Shown: one piece after another, positions 27,015-36,447 of the stretch
Layout: every line of letters starts with the position of its first letter
Position numbering within the stretch: position 1 is the first letter of the stretch
Origin: Nannocystis punicea
GTDB lineage: Bacteria; Myxococcota_A; Polyangia; Nannocystales; Nannocystaceae
NCBI RefSeq assembly: GCF_026965555.1
Contig: NZ_CP114040.1
Span: forward strand, 11,486,001 to 11,550,000
Length of the DNA: 64,000 nucleotides
Direction: 5' to 3'
The notes under the pieces: generated by a model
Database searches by the model: none
Seen by the model: the letters and a program-made list of their open reading frames with translations, nothing else
Told to the model about the DNA's origin: nothing
Position numbers and translations under genes: made by a program

Positions 27015-28130
27015 CTACGCGTGATGGTCGCCGGCGGCGGCTCCGCGGCGCTGCACCGCCGTGAATTCGCGGTCGTGAATCGCCGCGGCCGCTATTGCGA
27101 TCGTGGGACCGCGCGGAGGATCTCCGCCAGCGCCGCCGACAGGTCGCGGGTCGCCGACAGCGCCGCCGACTCGAGCCCGAGCGTCACCATCGCCCCGGCC
27201 GCCGCAGGTTGCAGGCCGCAGACGATGCAGCGGGCGCCGAGCAGGCGGGTCGCGCGGGCCAGCGCGACCACGTGCGCGGCGGTGCGATCGTCGCCGATGG
27301 TCACGCCCGTGACGTCGAGGATCACGAAGCGGGCGCGAGCGGCTGCCACCTCCTCGAGCGTGCGCGAGGTGATCGCCGCGGCCCGCTCCTCGTCGACGGC
27401 GCCGACCAGCGGCAGGGCCAGCACGCCCGGCCACACGCGCAGGATGGGCGTCGACAATTGGGCCACCAGGTCGCGCAGGCGGACGATCAGCCCGAGGTTC
27501 TCCTGCTCGCTGCGGCGCAGCTTCTCGTTGCCGAGCTCGAGCGCGCGGGCGCGTTCGGCCTCGGCCGCGCGGGCCTGCTCGAGCTCGGCGGTGAGGCGGT
27601 CGAGCTCGTCGTTCTTCTGGCGGATGAACCGAATTGCTGGCACCGCCGCCGACCAGGACCACCCCCGGGTTGCGGTCGAGCATTCCGATCAGCAGCTCTT
27701 CCTTCTTGTAGCGAAAGCCGTCGTCGATCACGAGGCCGACGCAGCGCTCGGTGTCGACGTCTTCCGGCGCCACGCCCGGCTCGGCGCAGGCCTGGGCCAT
27801 CGCCGCCGCTCCAGCCTCGACCGGCGCCTCGCTCAGGTTCTTGCCGAGCCCGAGGCCGATCTCGAAGTCCCCCGACAGGCCGGCGAGCACCACGCTGCCG
27901 GTGTGGAGGCCGTCGTGATCGATCTCTCCGCCCGTCGTCGCCCCGATCAGCCGCGTCGTCGCCGGCAGCCGGGCTCGCACCGCGTCATTGAGGGCGCGCT
28001 GGTCTCGATCGCTCGACGCGAACATCACCGCCAGTCGGGGCGGCGCCCCGAGCCCGCGGATCAGCTCGTCGGCGGCGGTCTGCGGGTCCGCCGCGTGGCT
28101 CCGCGCGGTCGCCATCACGATCGATGCCAT
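27015..28130 (-). CDS. FIST N-terminal domain ORF with out-of-frame tail (disrupted)
   Basis: The ATG at 28130 has GGAGG five bases upstream. The first 160 residues (ASIVMATARSHA, LIGATTGGEI, GLVIDDGFRYKKEELLIG, VLVGGGASN) are a FIST sensory domain. After GGGASN the frame switches: the next 200 residues are Arg/Pro-rich nonsense, while the coiled coil and STAS domain continue in another frame. A complete FIST protein would have 150-200 more residues including FIST_C, and these are missing. The simplest reading is a deletion with frameshift between the FIST and STAS halves. A sequencing error cannot be excluded, although it would not explain the lost FIST_C. Confidence 0.6.
   Translation of the reverse strand: MASIVMATARSHAADPQTAADELIRGLGAPPRLAVMFASSDRDQRALNDAVRARLPATTRLIGATTGGEIDHDGLHTGSVVLAGLSGDFEIGLGLGKNLSEAPVEAGAAAMAQACAEPGVAPEDVDTERCVGLVIDDGFRYKKEELLIGMLDRNPGVVLVGGGASNSVHPPEERRARPPHRRARAGPRGRGRTRPRARARQREAAPQRAGEPRADRPPARPGGPIVDAHPARVAGRAGPAAGRRRRRGAGRGDHLAHARGGGSRSRPLRDPRRHGRDHRRRSHRRARGRAGPRDPPARRPLHRLRPATCGGRGDGDARARVGGAVGDPRPVGGAGGDPPRGPTIAIAAAAIHDREFTAVQRRGAAAGDHHA
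27092..27643 (-). CDS. Coiled-coil STAS domain, 3' part of a FIST-STAS gene
   Basis: 183 residues if it starts at the GTG at 27643, which falls inside the FIST frame (codons of GGGASN). No ribosome site supports an independent start. Residues 5-60 are a coiled coil (RQKNDELDRLTAELEQAR) and residues 60-180 a STAS domain of RsbR type. The two regulatory positions that are Thr in Bacillus RsbRA are Glu (AVDEERA) and Asp (IGDDRTA) here, both acidic like phospho-threonine mimics. It may be expressed only by frameshifting or be a decaying remnant. Confidence 0.55.
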   Translation of the reverse strand: MPAIRFIRQKNDELDRLTAELEQARAAEAERARALELGNEKLRRSEQENLGLIVRLRDLVAQLSTPILRVWPGVLALPLVGAVDEERAAAITSRTLEEVAAARARFVILDVTGVTIGDDRTAAHVVALARATRLLGARCIVCGLQPAAAGAMVTLGLESAALSATRDLSAALAEILRAVPRSQ

Positions 28131-28531
28131 GAACACCTCCGCGGTGATAAGAACACAGAGTCGCAGGTTATGTGCTTTCGTTGCGGATCAAAGCACCCGC
28201 AAACGAGGACCATGGCCGTGAGAGGGTCCGTGGAGCCCCGCAGCGGCCGTTTGGAGCGACTCCCCCGAGTCGAACGCGCGCGCGTTTGCGCCCCTGCATC
28301 GAATTTTTTGCGGGGGGGGCCGTTTCCCTCGCAGGTTTCCCCTGTCCGCCTGCGGCCCCGCGCCGGGGTGTTTCGCGGGTCGGCGGCGATCGCTGGCAGA
28401 TCGCACTACCACCAATGGCGGCGATTGGCGGCACTGTAAGTCTGCAATCTGCGCCGCGCGGCCCGTTGCTGCTGCATCGACCGGCTGCACCTTCGTTGCG
28501 CGGTCCCGCTCATCGCTGGTATGTTCTCGGC
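28131..28531. other. Divergent intergenic region with inverted repeat
   Basis: About 400 bases between the leftward FIST gene and the rightward hydrolase gene. GTGCTTT (28172-28178) and AAAGCAC (28190-28196) form a 7-bp inverted repeat with 11 bases between, 42 bp upstream of the FIST start, a fitting operator position. A G8 tract occurs near 28313-28320. No gene is supported. Confidence 0.4.
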
Positions 28532-30754
28532 ATGCGATGGTCCCCCCGCCTTGTCGCCCTCCTGTTTCCGTTCGCGTGTGGTTTTGAAGAAGACGCGTCG
28601 ACCGCCTCCCACGGCGGCGGGAACGGCGATGGCACCACCACCACGACCACCACCGGCGAGCCGACCACAGGCGCCGGCTTACCGCCCGATTTTTGGCCCG
28701 GCGTCGCCTGCGCGCCTGCTGCCGAGGAGCAGGAGGCCGGGCCGAAGTTTTATTTCGACCTCGACGCCGGCAAGGTCGCGGGCCGCGACTTTTTCCGCCT
28801 GCCGTTCCCGCTCGACGCCCGGCGCCGCGGCGGCGGCATCGACCTCACCGGTTTTCCCAGCCCGCCGGCCGAGCTCGACCCCGCATTCGGCAACGTCGTC
28901 GAGCGCTGGTTGTCGCACCTGCGGTCCGACGCGCCGGGCTTCGCCGTCAACGGCGCGGTCCTCTTTCGCAGCACCCACGGCGTCGACGCGCCGCAGGGGA
29001 TCTTCTTCGTCAACGTCGACCCGGGCCACCCCGACTACGGCAAGAAGCTCGAGGGCCTGTCGTACAGCGCCAAGAACGGCGACACCAGCGGCAACAATTA
29101 TATCTGCCGCAACTGGCTGGCGGTCGAGACGATCGACGGCGTGCCGCTCGAGCCCGGCACCACCTACGCGGTGCTCCTCACCGACAGCCTGCGCACCGTC
29201 GGCGGCGAGCGGTTCAGCCCGGACGCTGACTTTTCGGCCATGCTCCAAGGGACAGCCCCATCCGATGCGAAGCGCAAGGCCGCGTGGGACACCTTCGCGC
29301 CGCTGCGGCAGTTCCTCGCCAGCCCCGAGAACAGCGCCGGCATCCAGGTCAAGCAGAGCCAGCTGATCGGCGGCACCGTCTTCACCACCGCCGCCAACAC
29401 CGACGTCCTCGCCGGCGCCCGCGCGGCCGCGCGAGCCGCCCCGCTCTACGTCTCCGACCTGCACCTGTGCCAGGCGGCCGGCCCGAGCCCGTGCTCCGAG
29501 TTCACCGGCCTCACCGCCGACGAGCGGGCCGAGCGCGAGTGCGGCGCGCCGTCCTCGGAGCACCTCGAGGTGCAGGGCCGCGTGCGCCTGCCGATCTTCC
29601 AGGAGGGCATCCCGCCGTACGCCGACATCGGCGGCCGCATCGACGTCGAGGGCGGCCTGCCGGTCCAGCGCAGCAGCTTCGACGCCTGCTTCAGCGTCAC
29701 CCTGCCGGCCGGCCCCACGCCGGAGGGCGGCTGGCCGGCGCTGATCTACGCCCACGGCACCGGCGGCGGCTTCCGCAGCCCGCTGATCGACGGCACCGCC
29801 CGCGCGCTGGCAGAGCGAGGCTTCGCCACCATCGCCCTCGAGGGCGTGATGCACGGCGAGCGGCGCAACGACAGCGACGACGACGGCGAGGTCGGCGGCC
29901 TCGACGTCGATCAATTGGTGTTCAACGTCTACAACCCCGAGTCCGCGCGCGACACGATCGTGCAGGGGGCGATCGATCAATTCACCGCGGTGCGCCTGGC
30001 GGAGGAGTGGCAAGACAGCACCCTGCTCGCCGGCCAGGTGCTGCGATTCGACGCGAACGCGCTGTTCTTCATGGGCCACAGCCAGGGCGCCAATTCCGGG
30101 GCGCTGTTCCTGCCGTTCGAGCCTTCCGTCCGCGCCGCGGTGCTGAGCGGCGGCGGCGCCAAGCTGACGCGCACGCTGCTCGGCAAGGAGGAGCCCAAGG
30201 TCGAGAACCCGGTGAACGGCGATTGGCTGGCCCCGCGCGAATTGCTGCAGCTGGCCTTCCAGGAGCGCCCCGACCACCCGCTCGACACGCCGCACCCGAT
30301 GCTCGTCCTGCTCAACACCTTCGTCAATCGCTCCGACGCCGACAACACCGCGCCGCTGATCCGCCGCCGCCCGCTGGACGGCGTGCCGGCCAAGCACGTC
30401 TTGAATTACATCGGCCACGTCGACAGCTACAGCCCGCTGCGCGCCGCCGGCAACCTCGCCATCGGCATCGCCGCGCCGATCGGCGGCGAGAGCCTGTTCC
30501 AGCCGCCCTGTGATGATTACACCGACGAGAACGAGCGCGTCGCCTGCGGCTGGACGTCCGGCCAATGGCTGCCCGAGGTCGCGCTCCCTGCCACCGGCAA
30601 CGCCGGCGGCGGCCAGCTCACCGTCGTCACCCGAATGCTGCCCGCGCCCAAGGGCAAGGACGGCCACTACGTCGCCTTCGAACCGGCCGAGATGACGCGA
30701 ATCGCCGAATTCTTCGCCACCGCCCTGTCGAACAACGTCCCGACGGTGAAATGA
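28532..30754 (+). CDS. Alpha/beta-hydrolase lipoprotein
   Basis: 740 residues. The start at ATG 28532 places the lipobox FPFAC right after a short hydrophobic stretch. A Thr/Gly linker follows, then about 400 residues without a family I recognise. The alpha/beta-hydrolase fold has the oxyanion-hole segment LIYAHGTGGGF near residue 405 and the nucleophile elbow GHSQG with Ser517. A late His in GHVD or DGHYV would complete the triad. It is probably an outer-membrane or periplasmic esterase/lipase-like enzyme. Upstream in-frame sequence is low-complexity and not part of the gene. Confidence 0.8.
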   Translation: MRWSPRLVALLFPFACGFEEDASTASHGGGNGDGTTTTTTTGEPTTGAGLPPDFWPGVACAPAAEEQEAGPKFYFDLDAGKVAGRDFFRLPFPLDARRRGGGIDLTGFPSPPAELDPAFGNVVERWLSHLRSDAPGFAVNGAVLFRSTHGVDAPQGIFFVNVDPGHPDYGKKLEGLSYSAKNGDTSGNNYICRNWLAVETIDGVPLEPGTTYAVLLTDSLRTVGGERFSPDADFSAMLQGTAPSDAKRKAAWDTFAPLRQFLASPENSAGIQVKQSQLIGGTVFTTAANTDVLAGARAAARAAPLYVSDLHLCQAAGPSPCSEFTGLTADERAERECGAPSSEHLEVQGRVRLPIFQEGIPPYADIGGRIDVEGGLPVQRSSFDACFSVTLPAGPTPEGGWPALIYAHGTGGGFRSPLIDGTARALAERGFATIALEGVMHGERRNDSDDDGEVGGLDVDQLVFNVYNPESARDTIVQGAIDQFTAVRLAEEWQDSTLLAGQVLRFDANALFFMGHSQGANSGALFLPFEPSVRAAVLSGGGAKLTRTLLGKEEPKVENPVNGDWLAPRELLQLAFQERPDHPLDTPHPMLVLLNTFVNRSDADNTAPLIRRRPLDGVPAKHVLNYIGHVDSYSPLRAAGNLAIGIAAPIGGESLFQPPCDDYTDENERVACGWTSGQWLPEVALPATGNAGGGQLTVVTRMLPAPKGKDGHYVAFEPAEMTRIAEFFATALSNNVPTVK

Positions 30755-30792
30755 GCGGTTTCGCGCGCTCCGCTCGCCGCGGAGTTAGTTTT

Positions 30793-30798
30793 TATACT
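30793..30798 (+). promoter_or_regulatory. Possible -10 element
   Basis: TATACT in an AT-rich patch (30787-30822) that stands out in GC-rich DNA, 33 bases before the start of the next lipoprotein gene. No -35 match is found at 17 bases, so only the -10 and the base composition support it. Confidence 0.3.
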
Positions 30799-30830
30799 TT
30801 TTCCGGAAGTTTTGTGATATTCTCGGCGGC

Positions 30831-31832
30831 ATGGCCTTCCTTCCGCGCCGCCGGGTCGTCTGCTTCGCCCTTCTCACCTGCGCCCTCGCCTGCGGCCCCA
30901 AGCCCGCGGAGGAGACCACCAGCACCACCGATTCGCCGCCGGCCACCACTGGGCCCGAGGCCACCGGCGGCGCGAGCACGACCGGCGAGACCACGCTGAT
31001 CGAGACGACCTCGACGGTCACCGGCAATCCTACCACCGCCAGTCCGACCACCAATCCCACCACCCCCGATCCCACCACCACGAGTCCGACGACCACCGGC
31101 GACGGCAGCGTTTTCATCACGCCCCACGACGCCGGCGGCCACGGCGGCTGCGCCGCGATCGCCAGCAAGGACTGCGATCCGTGGGTGCAAGATTGCCCGT
31201 CCGATTCGAAGTGCTCGCCCGCGAGCGGCGGGTGTGATGATTTCAGCCGGACGATCTGCACCGAGCTGCCGGCCCAGCCGGTGCCGATCGGCGGCGCCTG
31301 CACCTCCGAGATGGACCCGCTCAGCGGCCGCAACGACTGTGAAATCGGCGCCACCTGCTGGTTCATCGATCCGCTCGCCCTGACCGGCACCTGCGTCAGC
31401 CTGTGCCACGGCTCGCCCGACGTCCCCGACTGCTCGCACGTCCCCGGCACCGGCTGCGTGTTCGTCCACGACGGCGCCGCCGCCCCGCTGTGCCTGCCGA
31501 CCTGCGACCCCTTCGAGCCGACCTGTCCCGCGGGACATCATTGCCATCCGACCATCCAGGACCCGGCGGTGTTCGCCTGCACCCCGGACACCTTCGCGCC
31601 GCTCGGCGCCGCCTTCGAGCCGTGCGAGCGGACCAATTGCGCCGCCGGCCTCCTGTGCAGCGAGCCCGAGGTCGCCGCCGTCGAGTGCGGCCCCGACAGC
31701 AATTGCTGCACCCCGCTGTGTGACCTCGACACCCCCGATTGCCCCGGCGCCGGTCAGGTCTGCCTGCCGTACTTCGAGATGGGCCAGGCGCCGTCCGGGC
31801 TCGAGGACGTCGGCCGCTGCGGCTTGCAGTGA
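30831..31832 (+). CDS. Cysteine-rich lipoprotein with Thr/Pro linker
   Basis: 333 residues. The signal peptide ends in a lipobox around LALAC. Residues 25-100 are a Thr/Ser/Pro linker with TTSPTT-type repeats. The rest has about 30 cysteines in short CxxxxC patterns, such as CPAGHHCHP and CTPLCDLDTPDC. It is probably a secreted surface lipoprotein. It has no named domain that I can identify. A perfect 14-bp palindrome (31524-31537) encodes the CPAGH segment. Confidence 0.8.
   Translation: MAFLPRRRVVCFALLTCALACGPKPAEETTSTTDSPPATTGPEATGGASTTGETTLIETTSTVTGNPTTASPTTNPTTPDPTTTSPTTTGDGSVFITPHDAGGHGGCAAIASKDCDPWVQDCPSDSKCSPASGGCDDFSRTICTELPAQPVPIGGACTSEMDPLSGRNDCEIGATCWFIDPLALTGTCVSLCHGSPDVPDCSHVPGTGCVFVHDGAAAPLCLPTCDPFEPTCPAGHHCHPTIQDPAVFACTPDTFAPLGAAFEPCERTNCAAGLLCSEPEVAAVECGPDSNCCTPLCDLDTPDCPGAGQVCLPYFEMGQAPSGLEDVGRCGLQ
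31524..31537 (+). repeat. In-frame palindrome TGTCCCGCGGGACA
   Basis: A perfect 14-bp palindrome that encodes C-P-A-G-H in a cysteine-rich lipoprotein. The same core encodes CPTGH in the lipoprotein at 38727 and CPPGQ in the one at 46883. Confidence 0.6.
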
Positions 31833-31871
31833 CCCGACAGTTGCGCGACTCCGGCGCCCCCTAAGAGCAAC

Positions 31872-31910
31872 CCCGCGCGCCGCCTTCGCGGCGCCGCGCG
31901 CACCGGGGTG
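31872..31910 (+). terminator. GC-rich hairpin after lipoprotein gene
   Basis: CGCCGC-CTTC-GCGGCG with flanking GCGCGC arms and outer CCCC/GGGG tracts forms an extended hairpin 40 bases after the stop. It has no T-run. Confidence 0.35.
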
Positions 31911-31994
31911 ATCTGCTCGTCCGCGATTGTGAGCCTGGCAACAGTCGAGCGCGCCGGCCAGCGAGCCGGGCCACGATCGTGATAGGACGCGAGG

Positions 31995-33887
31995 ATGCTT
32001 CGCCTTCGCCGTTACGCACTCCTCACATTGCCGCTCGCCACCGCCTGTATCGACGGCGGGGAAACCACCGCGGCAGTGACCGACTCTCCGACGACCGTCC
32101 CGGGCACCTCGAACCCCGACGTCACGGGCCCCGGCACGACCACCGACTCACCGACGAGCACGAGCAACGGCACCGGCACCGACAGCGGCACGGAGTCGAC
32201 CGCGGGTCCGACCACGGACGCGCCGCCCACCGGCACCGACCCGACCCTCGCCACCACCGGCACCGTGACCACCGAGAACGTCAGCGTCTCGACCACGGCC
32301 GCGACCGACACCACCGGCGAGCCGCCGATCTGTCCCGAAGACCAGATCGTCTGCGACGGCAACACCGCCCAGGTGTGCGACGGCATGGGCGGCTTCAAGA
32401 GCGAGGAGGCCTGTCCGACCGCGTGCGCCCCCGACCTCGGGTGCGTCGAGTGCGTCCCCGGCGAGAGCGAGTGCCAGGGCGACAACGTCGCCACCTGCAA
32501 CGACACCGGCACCGGCTTCGAGATCACCGACACCTGTGACGCGCTGCAGGGCCTCGCGTGCGACGCCGACGTGGGCGCCTGCCTCGGCGCCTGCGCCGGC
32601 CTCGGCCTGTCGTACATCGGCTGCGACTACTACCCCACCGTCACCAAGCAGTACGACCTCTACAACACCGCGCCGACGGACGTGTTCGCGGTCGCGGTCG
32701 CCAACACCTCGGCGCAGATGGTGAACATCACCGTCACCCGCGGCGCCAACATGGTCGCCGCCAGCAGCGTCGCGCCCAACGCGGTGCAGATCCTCGAGCT
32801 GCCGTGGGTCAACGAGCTGACCAAGGGCGACGGCCCCAGCGCGCTCGTCGTCGACGGCGCCTACCGCCTGCGCACCACCGGCCCGGTCACCGTCTACCAG
32901 TACAACCCGCTCAAGGCGACCACCACCAACGACGCCTCGCTGCTGCTGCCCGTCAACACCTGGACCGGCAACTACGTGGTCGCCGCGCGCGGCCAGTGGA
33001 CCGGCATCCCCGGCTTCTACGCCGTCACCGCCCGCCAGGACAACACCACGGTCACCCTGACGCCCTCCGCCACCGGCAAGATCATCGCCGCCGGCGGCGG
33101 CGTCGCGGCCGACGGCACCGGCGTCGTCGTGCTCAACGAGAGCGACGTCCTGCAGGTCGTCGCCACCGCCAGCGACCCGACCGGCACGATCGTCACCGCC
33201 GACAAGCCGGTCCAGGTCATCGGCGGCCACAAGTGCACCAACGTGCCCGACAACGTCGCCGCCTGCGATCACCTCGAGGAGTCGATGTTCCCGATCGAGA
33301 CCCTCGCCAAGGAGTACGTGGTCGTCCCGCCGGTCCAGGTCCCCAACGACCAGCTCGACAAGGCGCAGATGGTGCGGATCATCGCCAGCGAGGCGAACAC
33401 CACCCTCACCTTCAACCCCGACCAGCCGGTCGCCAAGACCCTCACCAACGCCGGCGACTTCATCGAGATCGCCAGCACCACCGCCAAGTTCGTCGTCTCG
33501 GCCGACAAGAAGATCCTCGTCGCCCAGTACATGGTCGGTCAGAACGGCGGCTTCGGCACCAGCGACCCGTCGATGCTGCTGGCCGTCAATCCGCTGCAGT
33601 GGCGCAAGGACTACCTCGTCCACGCCCCCACCAACTGGGTCGCCAACTACGTCGACCTCATCGCCAAGACCGGCACCTCGGTCACGGTCGACAACGTCGC
33701 GGTCGCCAGCTGGGCCCCGATCGGCAACACCGGCTACGTGGTCGGCCACGTCAAGCTGAGCAACGCCGGCGACGGCAACCACCGCATCACCGCCGACCAG
33801 GGCGTCAGCGTCGCCATCGGCGGGGTCATGGACGCCGGCAGCTACTGGTACCCCGGCGGCCTCGACCTCGACCTCATCCCGCAGTGA
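31995..33887 (+). CDS. IgGFc-binding-domain lipoprotein, paralogue 1
   Basis: 630 residues. The ATG at 31995 has AGGA seven bases upstream. The signal peptide ends in the lipobox LATAC, then a Thr-rich linker to about 110. A cysteine-rich stretch (CPEDQIVCDGNTAQVCDGMGG, CDADVGACLGAC) leads to a 420-residue beta-rich domain with YIGCDYYPT, YQYNPLKA, VQVIGGHKCTNVP, ACDHLEESMFP and SYWYPGGLDLDLIPQ. This matches the IgGFc_binding family (Pfam PF17517), found in secreted proteins of myxobacteria and animals. It is the first and most divergent of three tandem paralogues, likely a surface adhesin. Confidence 0.85.
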   Translation: MLRLRRYALLTLPLATACIDGGETTAAVTDSPTTVPGTSNPDVTGPGTTTDSPTSTSNGTGTDSGTESTAGPTTDAPPTGTDPTLATTGTVTTENVSVSTTAATDTTGEPPICPEDQIVCDGNTAQVCDGMGGFKSEEACPTACAPDLGCVECVPGESECQGDNVATCNDTGTGFEITDTCDALQGLACDADVGACLGACAGLGLSYIGCDYYPTVTKQYDLYNTAPTDVFAVAVANTSAQMVNITVTRGANMVAASSVAPNAVQILELPWVNELTKGDGPSALVVDGAYRLRTTGPVTVYQYNPLKATTTNDASLLLPVNTWTGNYVVAARGQWTGIPGFYAVTARQDNTTVTLTPSATGKIIAAGGGVAADGTGVVVLNESDVLQVVATASDPTGTIVTADKPVQVIGGHKCTNVPDNVAACDHLEESMFPIETLAKEYVVVPPVQVPNDQLDKAQMVRIIASEANTTLTFNPDQPVAKTLTNAGDFIEIASTTAKFVVSADKKILVAQYMVGQNGGFGTSDPSMLLAVNPLQWRKDYLVHAPTNWVANYVDLIAKTGTSVTVDNVAVASWAPIGNTGYVVGHVKLSNAGDGNHRITADQGVSVAIGGVMDAGSYWYPGGLDLDLIPQ

Positions 33888-33912
33888 GCGGGGCGCTCGG
33901 TCGGGCGTGCGC

Positions 33913-34254
33913 ATGGCGGCCACGCGCGCGCAGCCGCCGATCGGGCGGCTGTTCGCGGCACCGCCGGCGCCGCCGGAGCTCGCCAGCGATCGCCCCGAGT
34001 TCGCCACGACCTTCGCCCCCGATGACACGCCGTGGGTGCTCACCAACGGCGATGTCACGGAGGACGGGAGATACGCGCTCGTGCTCCTGCACCGCGACGC
34101 CGAGGGCGCGTGGACTCATGAATCGCTGGCCGCCGAGGCCATCGCGCGTTCAATGTCGGCACAACTCGACACGCGCGGCGACATGCACCCCGCATTCCAC
34201 GATCCCGCCCGGCGCAAGGGCTCGGCGGTCCGCCAGCGCCGGATCGGCCCGTGA
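33913..34254 (+). CDS. Hypothetical protein, 113 residues
   Basis: A frame with high third-position GC and reasonable composition (FAPDDTPWVLTNGDVTEDG, WTHESLAAEAIARSM) between paralogues 1 and 2. No signal peptide, domain or clear ribosome site. It could be a small real gene or a decayed fragment. GTG at 33907 is an alternative start. Confidence 0.35.
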   Translation: MAATRAQPPIGRLFAAPPAPPELASDRPEFATTFAPDDTPWVLTNGDVTEDGRYALVLLHRDAEGAWTHESLAAEAIARSMSAQLDTRGDMHPAFHDPARRKGSAVRQRRIGP

Positions 34255-34266
34255 GCGCGGCATGGA

Positions 34267-36443
34267 CGGACGACCCGAGTGCCACCATTCGCGGCCGCGC
34301 CGTCGACCGCGCGATCGCGGCGACGCGCGAATCATCGCACCAGGCGCCATGGCGCTCCTGCGAGCCACGAGGACGAGCAGATCGCCTCGTCTCACCCCCG
34401 TGGATGTCCGGGTCCTCACCGGCGACCTCGGCATTGCGAGGTGCCCACAATCGCTCGAATGCGTAGACTTCTCCGGCGCGCTCGCGGCCCGGCGCGCCCG
34501 GCGAATCGCCCTCATGGTATGAGGCCCGGATGCTTCGTCTCCGCCGATACGCCCTGCTCGCCTTGCCCCTCGCCGTCGCTTGCGGCGACGACGGCTCCAT
34601 CGACGCCTCCGCCACTGTCGCCACCACCGCCCCCGATACCACCGGACCTGGCCCGACGACGAGCGCCACCGCGCCGACCACCGACACGCCGACCACCGGC
34701 GCGCCGACCACCGAGGGCAGCATCTCGGCCACCGGCACCACCGCCGCCACCGACGACACCACCGCCGCCACGCAGACCAGCACCGACGCGACGACGAGCA
34801 CCACCGACGCGGGCACGAGCACCACCGGCAACGTCTCGGCCAGCGAGACCACCGACTCGACCACCACCACGAGCGGCAATCCGTCCTGTCCCGAGGACCA
34901 GATCGTCTGCGACGGCAACACCGCCCAGGTGTGCGACGGCATGGGCGGCTTCAAGAGCGAAGAGGAGTGTCCGGTCGCCTGCGCGCCGGGCATCGGCTGC
35001 ACCGAGTGCACCCCGGGCGACAGCCAGTGCGTCGGCAACGACGTCCAGAAGTGCAACGAGAGCGGCACCTGGGAGGCCTTCGAGACCTGCGACGGCCTGC
35101 AGGGCCTCGCCTGCGACCCCGACGTCGGCGCCTGCCTCGGCGCCTGCGCCGGCCTCGGCCTGTCGTACATCGGCTGCGACTACTACCCGACCGTCCTGCA
35201 GCAGCACGACACTTACATCTCCGCGCCCATCAACGAGTACGCGGTCGCGGTCGCCAACACCTCCGACCAGGCGGCCCAGGTCACCGTCACCCGCGGCGCC
35301 AACCAGATCACCCAGGTCATGGTCGCGCCGATGAGCGTCCAGCTGATCGTCCTGCCGTGGGTGAACCAGCTGGCCCAGGGCCAGGGCCCCTCGGTGGTCG
35401 TCACCGACGGCGCCTACCGCCTGCGCAGCAGCCGGCCGGTCACCGTCTACCAGTACAACCCGCTCAAGGCGACCACCACCAACGACGCCTCGTTGCTGCT
35501 GCCCGTCAACACCTGGACCGGCAACTACGTGGTCGCCGCCTGGCCGACGTGGCTCAGCTACCCCGGCTTCTACGCCGTGGTCGCCAACCAGGACAACACC
35601 AAGGTCACCCTCACGCCCTCGACCACCGGCAAGATCGTCCAGGCCGGCGGCGGCGTGGCGGCCGACGGCACCGGCGTCGTCACCCTCAACGCCGATGATG
35701 TCCTTCAGGTCATGTCGGGCGCCGGCGGCGACCTGACCGGCACGATCGTCACGGCCGACAAGCCGGTGCAGGTGTTCGGCGGCCAGGAGTGCACCAACGT
35801 CCCGCTCAACGTCACCGCCTGCGATCACCTCGAGGAGTCGATGTTCCCGATCGAGACCCTCGCCAAGGAGTACGTGGTCGTGCCGCCGGTGCAGGTCCCC
35901 AACGACCAGCTCGACAAGGCCCAGATCGTGCGCGTGATCGCCAGCGAGGCCAACACGACCTTGACGTTCTCGCCCGATCAGCCCGTGAACAAGGTGCTGG
36001 CCCAGGCCGGCGACTTCGTCGAGCTCACCACCACCACCGCCAAGTTCGTCGTCACCTCCGACAAGAAGATCCTGGTGTCGCAGTACATGGTCGGCCAGGA
36101 CGGCGGCTACGGCACCAGCGACCCCGCCATGCTCCTGGCCGTCAACCCGCTGCAGTGGCGCAAGAACTACCTGTTCCACGCCCAGCCGAGCTGGACCGCC
36201 AATTACGTCGACGTGCTCGCGCCCAAGAACGCCAACGTCACCGTCGACGGGGTCGCCGTCGGCAACTGGCAGGCCGTCGGCGCCACCAACTACCAGGTCG
36301 CCCACATCAAGCTGAACAACAACGGCGACGGCAACCACACCGTGGTCGGCGACGTCGGCGTGGGCATCGGCGTCTACGGCGTGCAGAGCTACGGCAGCTA
36401 CTGGTACCCCGGCGGCCTCGACCTCGACATCCTCCCGCAGTGA
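34267..36443 (+). repeat. Tandem duplication unit A
   Basis: About 2.2 kb comprising roughly 260 bp of spacer plus the second IgGFc-binding paralogue. It repeats as unit B at 36448-38624 with very high nucleotide identity, including the spacer next to the start codon (34478-34560 matches 36632-36714 almost base for base). The duplication therefore carries its own upstream region. Confidence 0.8.
34530..36443 (+). CDS. IgGFc-binding-domain lipoprotein, paralogue 2
   Basis: 637 residues. The ATG at 34530 has GAGG five bases upstream. Lipobox LAVAC, then a Thr/Ala-rich linker longer than in paralogue 1, the same cysteine-rich segment (CPGIGC-type variants) and the same 420-residue IgGFc-binding-like domain ending in LDLDILPQ. 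It is near-identical to paralogue 3 and clearly more distant from paralogue 1, so it arose in a later duplication. Differences between 2 and 3 concentrate in the Thr linker and in a loop near residue 335. Likely surface exposed; ligand unknown. Confidence 0.85.
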   Translation: MLRLRRYALLALPLAVACGDDGSIDASATVATTAPDTTGPGPTTSATAPTTDTPTTGAPTTEGSISATGTTAATDDTTAATQTSTDATTSTTDAGTSTTGNVSASETTDSTTTTSGNPSCPEDQIVCDGNTAQVCDGMGGFKSEEECPVACAPGIGCTECTPGDSQCVGNDVQKCNESGTWEAFETCDGLQGLACDPDVGACLGACAGLGLSYIGCDYYPTVLQQHDTYISAPINEYAVAVANTSDQAAQVTVTRGANQITQVMVAPMSVQLIVLPWVNQLAQGQGPSVVVTDGAYRLRSSRPVTVYQYNPLKATTTNDASLLLPVNTWTGNYVVAAWPTWLSYPGFYAVVANQDNTKVTLTPSTTGKIVQAGGGVAADGTGVVTLNADDVLQVMSGAGGDLTGTIVTADKPVQVFGGQECTNVPLNVTACDHLEESMFPIETLAKEYVVVPPVQVPNDQLDKAQIVRVIASEANTTLTFSPDQPVNKVLAQAGDFVELTTTTAKFVVTSDKKILVSQYMVGQDGGYGTSDPAMLLAVNPLQWRKNYLFHAQPSWTANYVDVLAPKNANVTVDGVAVGNWQAVGATNYQVAHIKLNNNGDGNHTVVGDVGVGIGVYGVQSYGSYWYPGGLDLDILPQ

Positions 36444-36447
36444 GCGG

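Noticed and set aside
34251..34466. 71-codon frame after the 113-residue hypothetical protein
   Set aside because: Lies in the duplicated spacer, and the corresponding region of unit B does not keep the frame.
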